Made by a program: the position numbers and the translations under genes. The notes beneath the pieces are model-generated. The model was not told where the DNA came from, did not search any database, and saw only the letters and a program-made list of their open reading frames with translations. 64,000 nucleotides of DNA from Georgenia sp. TF02-10 (GTDB lineage Bacteria; Actinomycetota; Actinomycetes; Actinomycetales; Actinomycetaceae): the NCBI RefSeq assembly GCF_022759505.1, contig NZ_CP094289.1, positions 868,001 through 932,000 of the forward strand. Direction: 5' to 3'. This document shows positions 41,667 to 48,623 of the stretch, piece by piece; positions within the stretch are counted from its first letter, which is position 1, and each line of letters begins with the position of its first letter.

Positions 41667-42877
41667 GGAGCGTCCAGGAGCACCTGGCGGCCTGCCTGGC
41701 CGCGGTCGGCCAGCTGCCGCCGCTGGACGTCGCCCTGCCGGACGCCGTCGGCTGCATCCTCGCCGAGGACGTGGTCGCCGACGCCGACCTGCCGGTGACC
41801 GACCTGGCCGGCCTGGACGGGTACGCCGTGCGCGCCGCCGACGTCGCCGCCGCCGGCCCCGCCGCCCCGGTCACCCTGCGGGTGACCGACGAGGTCCGCG
41901 CCGGCGCCGCCGCCCGGCTCCGGCTGGTGGCCGGCACCGCGGTGCGGATCGCCTCCGGGGCGCCGCTGCCGGTCGGCGCGGACGCCGTCGTCCCGGGCGA
42001 GCAGACCGACCTCGGGACCGCGCAGGTGGCCGTGCGCACGGCCGCGGCCGCCGGGGAGAACGTGCGGCGGCAGGCGGAGGACCTGCGCGCCGGGGAGGTG
42101 GTCCTGCCCGCCGGGGTGCGGGTGGGCGCCCGCCAGGTGGCCCTGCTCGCCGCCGTCGGCCGTGGCCGGGTCGACGTCCACCCCCGGCCGCGGGTGGTCA
42201 TCCTCTCCATCGGCGAGGAGCTGGTCGAGCCCGGCCGGCCGGCCGCCCCCGGCCAGGTCTACGACGCCAACAGCCACGCCCTGGCCACCGCCGTCCAGGA
42301 CGCCGGCGCCACCACCTTCCGGGTCGCCGCCGTGCCCGACGAGCACCGGGCGCTGCGCGAGACCCTGGAGGACCAGCTCGTCCGGGCCGACCTCGTGCTG
42401 ACCACCGGGGGCCTGAGCTACGGCGCCAACGACACCGTCAAGGAGGTCCTCGCCCCGCTCGGCACCGTCCGGTTCGACAACGTGGCCATGTGGCCCGGCC
42501 GCCAGCTCGGGGTGGGCCACGTGGGCGAGGGCACCCCGCTGTTCGCGCTGCCCGGGGACCCGGTGGCGGTGCAGGTCGCGTTCGAGGCGTTCGTCCGGCC
42601 GGCGCTGCGGGCGATGGCCGGCTACGGCGAGCTGTACCGCCCCTCCGTCGAGGCCGCCGTCAGCCACGGCTGGTACTCCCCGGCCGGGCGGCGGGAGTTC
42701 GTCCGGGCCCGGGTCACCGGCGCCCCGGCCGAGGGCTACCGGGCCGAGCCGGCCGGCCCGCCGGCCGGCCTGCTGCTCTCCGCCCTGGCCCGCGCCAACG
42801 CCCTCGCCGTGGTGCCCGAGGGTGTCACCGACGTCCGCGCCGGGGACCGGCTGCACTGCCTGCTGCTGGAGTCCTGA
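41663..42877 (+). CDS. moeA: MoeA-family protein, probable Glp (gephyrin-like division protein)
   Basis: A 404-residue MoeA/gephyrin-fold protein. It has VQEHLAACLAAV, the domain-2/3 motifs DLAGLDGYAVRAADV and RIASGAPLPVGADAVVPGEQ, and the MoCF-like ILSIGEELVEP ... YDANSHAL ... TTGGLSYGANDTVKEVL, then FALPGDPVAVQVAFEAFVRP. Classic MoeA inserts molybdate into molybdopterin. No other cofactor genes are present, and the gene sits between galU and rimJ plus a SepX/GlpR-type membrane protein. In Corynebacterium a MoeA paralogue in this neighbourhood (Glp) works with GlpR in FtsZ-dependent division, so that role is more likely here. The GTG overlaps the galU stop. Confidence 0.85.
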   Translation: MRSVQEHLAACLAAVGQLPPLDVALPDAVGCILAEDVVADADLPVTDLAGLDGYAVRAADVAAAGPAAPVTLRVTDEVRAGAAARLRLVAGTAVRIASGAPLPVGADAVVPGEQTDLGTAQVAVRTAAAAGENVRRQAEDLRAGEVVLPAGVRVGARQVALLAAVGRGRVDVHPRPRVVILSIGEELVEPGRPAAPGQVYDANSHALATAVQDAGATTFRVAAVPDEHRALRETLEDQLVRADLVLTTGGLSYGANDTVKEVLAPLGTVRFDNVAMWPGRQLGVGHVGEGTPLFALPGDPVAVQVAFEAFVRPALRAMAGYGELYRPSVEAAVSHGWYSPAGRREFVRARVTGAPAEGYRAEPAGPPAGLLLSALARANALAVVPEGVTDVRAGDRLHCLLLES

Positions 42878-42878
42878 G

Positions 42879-43490
42879 GTGCCCGCCGACGCCGCCGGGA
42901 CCTGGCCGGTCACCCTGGTGGAGGGCCCGGTCACGCTGCGGCCGCTGCGCCGCCGCGACCGGCGGGCCTGGCTGGACCTGCGCGCGGCGAACGCCGCCTG
43001 GCTGCGGCCGTGGGACGCGACCTCCCCGGTCGGCGCGCCGCCGACGTCGTTCGGCGCCTACCTGCGCAGTCAGGACCGGCAGGGGCGTTCCGGGGAGGGG
43101 CTGCCGTTCGTCGTCGAGGTCGACGGCGACCTGGTCGGCCAGGTGTCGATCATGACGATCGTCCGGGGCGCGCTGTGGTCCGGCTCGGTCGGGTACTGGA
43201 TCTCCCGGCACGTGGCCGGCCGCGGGATCACCCCGTGGGCGGTGGCGACGGCGTGCGACTACGCCTGGGGCGCCCTCGGCCTGCACCGCCTGGAGGTCAA
43301 CGTCCGGCCGGAGAACGGCCCCTCGCTGCGGGTGGTGGCGAAGCTCGGCTTCCGCGAGGAGGGGCTGCGGCGCCGGTTCCTGCACATCGACGGCGACTGG
43401 CGCGACCACCGCAGCTTCGCCCTCACCGCCGAGGAGGTGCCCGGCGGGCTGGTCCGGCGCCTCCGGGCGGCCGGGCAGGTGCCGCGCTGA
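42879..43490 (+). CDS. rimJ: GNAT N-acetyltransferase, RimJ type
   Basis: A 203-residue acetyltransferase of the RimJ/RimL group, which acetylates N-termini of ribosomal or other proteins. Motifs: VTLRPLRRRDRRAWLDLRAA at the start, GSVGYWISRHVAGRGITPWA as the acetyl-CoA loop, and LHRLEVNVRPENGPSLRVVA with KLGFREEGLRRRFLHIDGDW. The GTG follows the moeA stop by one base, so it is in the galU operon. Its partner protein may be a product of the same locus. Confidence 0.9.
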   Translation: MPADAAGTWPVTLVEGPVTLRPLRRRDRRAWLDLRAANAAWLRPWDATSPVGAPPTSFGAYLRSQDRQGRSGEGLPFVVEVDGDLVGQVSIMTIVRGALWSGSVGYWISRHVAGRGITPWAVATACDYAWGALGLHRLEVNVRPENGPSLRVVAKLGFREEGLRRRFLHIDGDWRDHRSFALTAEEVPGGLVRRLRAAGQVPR

Positions 43491-43636
43491 GCCGGGCCGA
43501 GCGGTCCGGGGCCGGGCGGGGCGGACGACGGCGGGACCTCCGCCGGAGGACGGTTGGACCGCACCGGCAACGACGGCGAAACACACCCGTGTAAGACACG
43601 CCGGGGCGGGTCGCCGGGGGAGCGGTCCGCCCCGCC

Positions 43637-43642
43637 TAGCGT
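43637..43642 (+). promoter_or_regulatory. -10 box TAGCGT, leaderless start of the sepX/glpR-like gene
   Basis: TAGCGT is followed by 6 bases and the GTG at 43649. An inverted repeat ACACCCGTGT lies upstream at about 43582-43591. Confidence 0.45.
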
Positions 43643-43648
43643 TGACCC

Positions 43649-45118
43649 GTGGAGCTTCAGGGGTACGTCCTCCTCGCCGTGACCCTGATCCTCCTGGGCT
43701 ACCTGCTCCCGCACCTGGTGCAGACCCGTCAGCTGCTGCTCCACTCCCGGGTGGAGGACCGGTTCTCCGGTGACCTGCGCATCGTGGCCACCGCGGGGAC
43801 GGACCCGCGGCAGCGGCGGAGCGGCGACGACGGCGCCGCGCACCACCGCCCGACGGCGGCCCGGCCCTACCTGCACGACCCGACCCGACGTCCGGAGGGA
43901 CCGATGAACCGGCCGCACGCACGCTCCGAGCGCGCCACCCAGGACGCCCGCGCGCTCGCGGCCGCCCGGGCGGCCCGCGCCGCCCGGGTGTCCCGCCGGG
44001 CCGCGGCGGCCCGCCGCCGCCTCGTCCTCACCGTCGTCCTGCTCGCCCTGACCGTCGGAGCCTGGGCCGGCGTTGCCCTGACGTCGCTGGCCTGGGGCCT
44101 CGCCGTCGTCCCCACCCTGCTGCTCGCTGCGGTGCTCGTGCTCGGCCGGCGCGCCGCCGTCGCCGCCGCCGAGCGGGACCGCCGCGACCGCGCGGAGATG
44201 GCCCGGCTGGAGGCCCGCCTGACCGCGCTGGCCTCCCGGTCCGCCGCCGTCCGGGCCGAGCGGCGCGGGGCGCCGGCGGGTGCCGCTGGTGGCACGGCGG
44301 TCACGAACGGCCGGTCGGTCGCGGGTGGTTCGCGCGGCCGCAGCACCGCCCGGGAGACCGCTAGTGCAGAGCGCCGAGCGGCCGGGGCGACCGCTGCCAC
44401 GGTGGTCCGTTCGGCGTCGACCCATGCGGCGGACGGTCCGGCCAGCCCGTCGCCTGCCCGGCCGTCAACCCCCTCGCCGACGACGGCGCCCGCACGGGCC
44501 ACCGGGGCGACTGCGGAGGCCAGGTCTGACACCGCGGCCGTGGACCCGACGAGCGGCAGCGGACCGGCCGAACCCGCCAGGCCGGCCGCCGGCACGGCCG
44601 AGACCGCCGCACCTGCAACGCCGCGGCCCGGCGCCGAGCCCGGTGGCCGCAGCGAAGCGAGACGTGCCGAGGACGCGATCGCCGAAGACCCGCGCCCGGC
44701 ACCGGATGCAGGTCACCCGGCGGCAGGCACGGAGGCCGAGGATGCGCCGGCGGAGGACGCACCGACCGAGGACACACCGGCCGGTCCCACCAGCCGCGCA
44801 GGCTCCGTCGCCAGCCACGCCGGGGAGGAGCGCTGGACGCCGGTGACCGTCCCGGCGCCGTCATACACGCTGAAGCCGACGGCCCCGCGCCGCGACGTGG
44901 CCCCGTTCGAGCCGGACGTGCAGCCGGCGGGGCAGGTCCCGCACCGCCCGACGACATCTACGGCGCCTACGGCGGCGGCCCCGGCACAACCGGCGGCCGG
45001 GCAGGCGGTGCCGCAGGCACCGGCCCCGGCACAACCGGCGGCCGGGCAGGTGGTGCCGCAGGCACCGGCCCTCGACCTCGACGCGGTCCTCGCCCGCCGC
45101 CGAGCCGCGGGGGAGTGA
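43649..45118 (+). CDS. SepX/GlpR-like multi-pass membrane protein with disordered C-terminus
   Basis: A 489-residue membrane protein. The first helix is YVLLAVTLILLGYLLPHLV, followed by RTRQLLLHSRVEDRFSGDLR, a segment I associate with the SepX (Streptomyces) / GlpR (Corynebacterium) division proteins. Two more helices lie at about residues 127-170 (LVLTVVLLALTVGAWAGVAL, LAWGLAVVPTLLLAAVLVLG), with an Arg-rich coiled segment after them. The rest is Ala/Pro/Thr-rich and acidic; a 15-residue duplication (AQPAAGQxVPQAPAP; 45-bp DNA repeat near 44979-45068) ends it. Position right after moeA/glp and rimJ supports a membrane receptor role for Glp at the septum. It is separately promoted. Confidence 0.72.
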   Translation: MELQGYVLLAVTLILLGYLLPHLVQTRQLLLHSRVEDRFSGDLRIVATAGTDPRQRRSGDDGAAHHRPTAARPYLHDPTRRPEGPMNRPHARSERATQDARALAAARAARAARVSRRAAAARRRLVLTVVLLALTVGAWAGVALTSLAWGLAVVPTLLLAAVLVLGRRAAVAAAERDRRDRAEMARLEARLTALASRSAAVRAERRGAPAGAAGGTAVTNGRSVAGGSRGRSTARETASAERRAAGATAATVVRSASTHAADGPASPSPARPSTPSPTTAPARATGATAEARSDTAAVDPTSGSGPAEPARPAAGTAETAAPATPRPGAEPGGRSEARRAEDAIAEDPRPAPDAGHPAAGTEAEDAPAEDAPTEDTPAGPTSRAGSVASHAGEERWTPVTVPAPSYTLKPTAPRRDVAPFEPDVQPAGQVPHRPTTSTAPTAAAPAQPAAGQAVPQAPAPAQPAAGQVVPQAPALDLDAVLARRRAAGE

Positions 45119-47023
45119 GCGGAGGTTCGGGGCGCCGGCGACCGCCGGTCGGGCGCCCCGGCCAGGTCCGTCGGCGCGGGCGGACCGGGCGTTGTGCGGG
45201 CAGCCGCCGGAGGGCTTCCGCGCGTGGCCGGTCCGGCTCGTGCCGGCAGTCCCGACGGTGCTAGACTCGTCCGTGCTCACCGAGCATGGGGCTATGGCGC
45301 AGTTGGTAGCGCGTCTCGTTCGCAATGAGAAGGTCGCGGGTTCGAATCCCGCTAGCTCCACCCCACGCACAAGGCTCGAACCCTTGCCAATGGAATCGTT
45401 GGCTCGGGTTCGGGCCTTGTCGTTGTCCTGAACCCAGTTGAGCGCGTTGGCGTTCACTTCGGGGTCGAGGAGCATCTCGAAGGGGCGGTTGTTCTCGACG
45501 CGAAGCTCGCCGTCTTCGTCGATGTAGACCTTGGTGAAGAAAGCTTGATTGCACAAGCGCCGGTTGGCGTCGTCGCACCGCTGGTAGATGTTGGCGCAGT
45601 CGGCCAGCAGGTTCAACGCGTCGTCAAGATGGACACGAGCGTCGGCGTAGTCACCGTGGTGGGCGTCGATGCGCCGGTTGAGGCTGTCGAGTTCGCCGAG
45701 TATGCGGTCTTGTTCTCGTTTGAGCACCGGCAGCGGCACGGCGTCGGAGTAGTGGGCTTGCATGAGCCGATCTTGTTCGTGTTCGAGCCGGGCGCGGTGC
45801 TTGGTCAGGCGTTCGAGTTCATCGGTCTCTGCGGCCATGAGCCGGTCGAACTCGTGATGGAGCATCCCGGACAAAGCATCGCGCTGTGCGGGGCTGATCT
45901 GCACCCGGGCGTAGTAGTCCTCGATGAGCTTCTCGACGTCCTCGATCAGAATCGCCCCTCGCGTGCAGTCGGTGCGCTTGGAGTGCCGTCCGGAGCACAC
46001 GAAGTAGCAGTAGACGTTGCCGTGGCGGTTCTTGGCGTTGGACACGATCAGCCGGGACGCACACTGTCCGCAATAGACGGTGCCCTTGAGGTAGTGGTCA
46101 TGGACCTGGGTCGCCTCGGCAGCACTCTTGTGGGCCGTGAGGACGGACTGGACCTGGTACCAGACCTCAGGCGGGACGAGCACGGGGTGGGTCCCCTTGT
46201 AGCGGGTGCCGCGGTAGACGACATCGCCCTTGTAGTAGGGGTTGGTCAGCAGTCGATGGACCGAGGAGACCGCCAGCGGCTTCGGTGGCCGCTTCGGAGT
46301 GGGGACACTGACCAGGCCACGGGAAGTGAGTTCGTCATGAAGCTGGCTGACGGTCCAGTTCCCCGAAGCGTAGGCCTTGAACGCCCACTCGATCAGGGGG
46401 GCGCGTTCGGGGTCGAGTTCGACGGTCCGGACCTCGCGGCCCTGGTCGTCGCGGACGCGGACGTTGAGGTAGCCGATGGGGGCTTTGCCAAGGGTGCCAC
46501 CGCCGATTGCCTTCTGTGTCATGCCTTTGGTGACCTCGGTAGCGAGGTTGCGGGAGTAGAACTCCGCAATGGTCGACATGATGCCGTGCAGCAGCATGCC
46601 CGAAGGAGTCTCGTCGATGTTCTCGGTGGCCGAGACCAACATGACCCCGGCCTGTTGGAGGGCAAGGTGGATGGTCACGTCGTCGGCGCGGTTGCGGGCA
46701 AGCCGGTCGACCTTGTGGACGATGCAGTAGGCGACTTTGTTGGCCTTGACGTACTGGATCATTCGCATCAGGTCGGGCCGGTCGGCGGACTTCGCTGAGG
46801 CTCCGGCGTCGACGAACTCTTCGATGATGGTTGCACCGAGCTGGCCGGCCTTGCGGCGCACGGCCTCACGCTGGGCGGGTATGGAGAACCCTTCGTCGGT
46901 GCCACCCTTGGACGCCTGTTCACGGGTGGAGACCCGCAGATAGGAGATGGCGGCTGCCGTGCTGGTGGGCGGGTCGATCAGGCTGGCCGCCGGATCAGCA
47001 GCAGGAGTTGTTGCGGTGGTCAT
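44861..47023 (-). CDS. Large serine recombinase (integrase), reading through tRNA-Ala
   Basis: A serine integrase. The resolvase catalytic domain begins ISYLRVSTREQASKGGTDEG with the nucleophile serine in LRVSTRE, and continues VHKVDRLARNRADDV. The recombinase domain (APIGYLNVRVRDDQG, PYYKGDVVYRGTRYKGTHPV) and a zinc ribbon (CGQCASRL, CSGRHSKRTDC) follow, then a coiled coil (ERLTKHRARLEHEQDRLM). ATG 47023 is chosen over 47101 by the GAGAGG site. There is no stop before the chromosome: the frame reads the antisense of tRNA-Ala (VELAGFEPATFSLRTRR) and stops only at 44861. The native protein probably ends near the attachment site in the excised circle, so the last roughly 165 codons are junction-dependent. 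Confidence 0.85.
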   Translation of the reverse strand: MTTATTPAADPAASLIDPPTSTAAAISYLRVSTREQASKGGTDEGFSIPAQREAVRRKAGQLGATIIEEFVDAGASAKSADRPDLMRMIQYVKANKVAYCIVHKVDRLARNRADDVTIHLALQQAGVMLVSATENIDETPSGMLLHGIMSTIAEFYSRNLATEVTKGMTQKAIGGGTLGKAPIGYLNVRVRDDQGREVRTVELDPERAPLIEWAFKAYASGNWTVSQLHDELTSRGLVSVPTPKRPPKPLAVSSVHRLLTNPYYKGDVVYRGTRYKGTHPVLVPPEVWYQVQSVLTAHKSAAEATQVHDHYLKGTVYCGQCASRLIVSNAKNRHGNVYCYFVCSGRHSKRTDCTRGAILIEDVEKLIEDYYARVQISPAQRDALSGMLHHEFDRLMAAETDELERLTKHRARLEHEQDRLMQAHYSDAVPLPVLKREQDRILGELDSLNRRIDAHHGDYADARVHLDDALNLLADCANIYQRCDDANRRLCNQAFFTKVYIDEDGELRVENNRPFEMLLDPEVNANALNWVQDNDKARTRANDSIGKGSSLVRGVELAGFEPATFSLRTRRATNCAIAPCSVSTDESSTVGTAGTSRTGHARKPSGGCPHNARSARADGPGRGARPAVAGAPNLRSLPRGSAAGEDRVEVEGRCLRHHLPGRRLCRGRCLRHRLPGRRLCRGRRRRRRRCRRAVRDLPRRLHVRLERGHVAARGRRLQRV
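45129..45159 (+). terminator. Hairpin after the sepX/glpR-like gene
   Basis: GGGGCGCC (45129-45136) pairs with GGCGCCCC (45152-45159), and an inner CGACC pairs with GGTCG around a GCC loop. It is a strong stem with no T-run, a type that could end transcription in GC-rich actinobacteria. Confidence 0.5.
45262..45267 (+). promoter_or_regulatory. Extended -10 box (TGC TAGACT) of tRNA-Ala
   Basis: TAGACT preceded by TGC, 20 bases before the tRNA start. Confidence 0.5.
45288..45360 (+). tRNA. tRNA-Ala (anticodon CGC), integration site
   Basis: A 73-base cloverleaf. The acceptor stem GGGGCTA pairs with TAGCTCC (one G-T pair), the D-arm has GGCGCAGTTGGTAGCGC, the anticodon loop TTCGCAA gives CGC (decodes GCG), and the T-arm is GCGGGTTCGAATCCCGC. 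CCA is not encoded. An integrative element begins at its 3' end: a serine recombinase gene on the minus strand runs directly into it, so the tRNA 3' end is the probable attachment site. Confidence 0.93.
45370..45419. repeat. 14-bp inverted repeat at the element/tRNA junction
   Basis: CAAGGCTCGAACCC (45370-45383) and GGGTTCGGGCCTTG (45406-45419) are inverted with one G-T-type mismatch around a 22-base loop, 10 bases from the tRNA end. It could be an arm of the recombinase attachment site or a transcription-stopping hairpin. It lies inside the recombinase reading frame. Confidence 0.65.
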
Positions 47024-47147
47024 CGGGTCCTTACCTCTCACGCGATTCGTCCTCGCGCCCCCGGATGCCTGGGAGTGGATGTTGGTCGTGAGAGCAGCCA
47101 TCGGTGTGGCTGTAGGACGAGACCCGACGGGGTCACGGTGCGTGTTG

Positions 47148-47162
47148 CCCGCCAGTGGCGGG
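47148..47162. terminator. Compact hairpin between integrase and transfer genes
   Basis: CCCGCC, loop AGT, GGCGGG. On the minus strand it lies about 45 bases after the 80-residue gene and could end the transfer-operon transcript. No T-run. Confidence 0.4.
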
Positions 47163-47205
47163 GTTTAGGACCACAACACCCCGCGTGCGCGAGGCTTTGC
47201 TGATT

Positions 47206-47448
47206 TCATTCTACCAACGGCCCTGCGCCACTCGCTGTTTCGCCGGTTGGTGCGGCCGGGTCACGGTAGGTCTCTGGTGCTTTGGCGGCGCGGCGGTCGG
47301 CGCGGCTGCGGCCGGTCTCCTGCAAGGTCAGCCGGATCAGCACCTCGGCGAGCTTGTGCAGGTCGGCTTGGTCGCGGTGGACCGCGCGCACCGAGAACGA
47401 CCGCTCCTCGTACCGGCGCCGTTCGGTCTTCTTCACATAGCCGCCCAT
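47206..47448 (-). CDS. Small conserved-type ICE protein, unknown function
   Basis: An 80-residue basic protein. After a short tail it reads KKTERRRYEERSFSVRAVHR then DQADLHKLAEVLIRLTLQET, so it is likely helical, with a Ser/Thr/Pro-rich end. I do not recognise the family, but it is last in the transfer operon and its start overlaps the stop of the DUF4913-type gene by one base (TGATG). Similar small Arg-rich proteins are common next to the integrase in actinobacterial elements. Confidence 0.65.
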   Translation of the reverse strand: MGGYVKKTERRRYEERSFSVRAVHRDQADLHKLAEVLIRLTLQETGRSRADRRAAKAPETYRDPAAPTGETASGAGPLVE

Positions 47449-48071
47449 CAGTCCCGCACCTCCCCGGTCACCGGGTCGACATCGATATCGTGGTCGTCGT
47501 CCAGGCTGGCGTAGAACTCATCCTCGGCCTCCTGACGCTTGCGAACCTGAGTTTGAACGAACTGCACGAACTCGGCGTCACGGTCGGCGATCACCACATC
47601 CTCCACCGGCGGTGCCGGGTCTTCGCCGGGCCAGGTGGTCTGCCGGGTGGGACGGTCACGATCGAGCCGGGTGCCCGATGTGGACGCCCAGTCCCGGAGG
47701 CGGACGCGGGCGTCGGCGAAGTCGCGATGCCAGCCGATCGCCGCGGAAGCGTTCTGCTCGGGGTCGTAGGCGCCCAGCCAGTGCAGATGCAGGGCGGATA
47801 GTTCCCAGAGCAGTTCGGGGTGGTGGTGCCAGAACGGCGGCACCACGCTGGCCGGGAGTCCGTAGGTGTGACGTAGCCAGTCCACCCACCGGTTCAACGC
47901 GAGCCATTCCTGTTCCAGATCATGCGCTGACAACAGGTTCCAGTTCACCGGGTGCGGTGTCTCGGGCACATCGGCGTCGCTGACGTGCGGCGGCCCGTCG
48001 AACACATCCGGTTCGTCCAGCCCCGGTCCCTCACCGTCGATCGGGCTGGGTTCAGGCGTGAGGTCGGTCAT
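47448..48071 (-). CDS. DUF4913-type protein
   Basis: A 207-residue cytoplasmic protein. The acidic, Pro-rich first 45 residues precede a conserved helical core: WNLLSAHDLEQEWLALNRWV, DWLRHTYGLP and PPFWHHHPELLWELSALHLHWL, with GWHRDFADARVRLRDWAS. That Trp/His-rich core is what I recognise as DUF4913, a domain found on actinobacterial conjugative elements; its function is unknown. The ATG at 48071 is chosen since the domain needs only a short leader. It sits 19 bases after ssb. Confidence 0.8.
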   Translation of the reverse strand: MTDLTPEPSPIDGEGPGLDEPDVFDGPPHVSDADVPETPHPVNWNLLSAHDLEQEWLALNRWVDWLRHTYGLPASVVPPFWHHHPELLWELSALHLHWLGAYDPEQNASAAIGWHRDFADARVRLRDWASTSGTRLDRDRPTRQTTWPGEDPAPPVEDVVIADRDAEFVQFVQTQVRKRQEAEDEFYASLDDDHDIDVDPVTGEVRD

Positions 48072-48090
48072 GATGATCGGCTCCCGGCGT

Positions 48091-48534
48091 TCACAGGCCG
48101 ATGGCCGTGGACTGTGGTGCCTGGGTCGGCCGGGCTGGCGGCTCGAACCCTGGCGCTTCGCGTTCTGCGGCACGGCGTGGGGTGCGATCGACCTCGTAGC
48201 GGGTACGGGCGGCGTCGTGACCCATCTTCTTGGCCACGAACTCCTCGCTCTCGACCGCCTGGCCGCCTCGTTCGTAGTTGACCTCACGGGTGTAGCCCTC
48301 GGCTATGAAGTTGTCGCCCTTGGCGAACCGGGCATGCGCGTGCTCGGCGGAACGACCGAACATCACCAGATGGTGATAGGTCGTCTCGGTCTGGGTGAAC
48401 GACCCATCGTCCTCGCGACGGAAGTGCTCCTTGCCGACACGGGCGTAGAACCGAGGATCACCCTTCGAGGTCTGGCTGAGCTGCGGGTCCGAGGCGATGA
48501 ACCCCGAGAACGACTCCTGGGTGCGGATAGCCAT
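48091..48534 (-). CDS. ssb: Single-stranded DNA-binding protein of the element
   Basis: A 147-residue OB-fold protein. ESFSGFIASDPQLSQTSKGD, RFYARVGKEHF and YHHLVMFGRSAEHAHARFAK then GDNFIAEGYTREVNY match actinobacterial element-borne SSBs rather than the chromosomal copy. It lacks the classic acidic DDDIPF tip; the tail ends QAPQSTAIGL. It probably protects transferred single strands or supports element replication. The motif CAGGTGCGC lies 57 bases upstream. Confidence 0.85.
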   Translation of the reverse strand: MAIRTQESFSGFIASDPQLSQTSKGDPRFYARVGKEHFRREDDGSFTQTETTYHHLVMFGRSAEHAHARFAKGDNFIAEGYTREVNYERGGQAVESEEFVAKKMGHDAARTRYEVDRTPRRAAEREAPGFEPPARPTQAPQSTAIGL

Positions 48535-48590
48535 CAGACTGTCCTCCTGGCACTCACGCGGCCCCGCTGATCGGAGCCGCTGATGTCAGG

Positions 48591-48597
48591 CAGGTGC
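48591..48597. promoter_or_regulatory. CAGGTGC motif upstream of ssb
   Basis: A variant (CAGGTGCGCAGG) of the CAGGTGCAC motif found in the other transcription-start gaps of the element, 57 bases before the ssb ATG. Confidence 0.4.
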
Positions 48598-48623
48598 GCA
48601 GGCCACACCTCCACGCGCCCCGG

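Noticed and set aside
41663-42877. Molybdenum cofactor operon
   Set aside because: Only a MoeA-type gene is present, with no moaA-E, mog or Mo-enzyme genes; neighbours are division- and envelope-related.
45192-45431. A plus-strand 79-codon frame over tRNA-Ala
   Set aside because: It covers the tRNA and has no homology; it is an artefact of open frames in the T-arm region.
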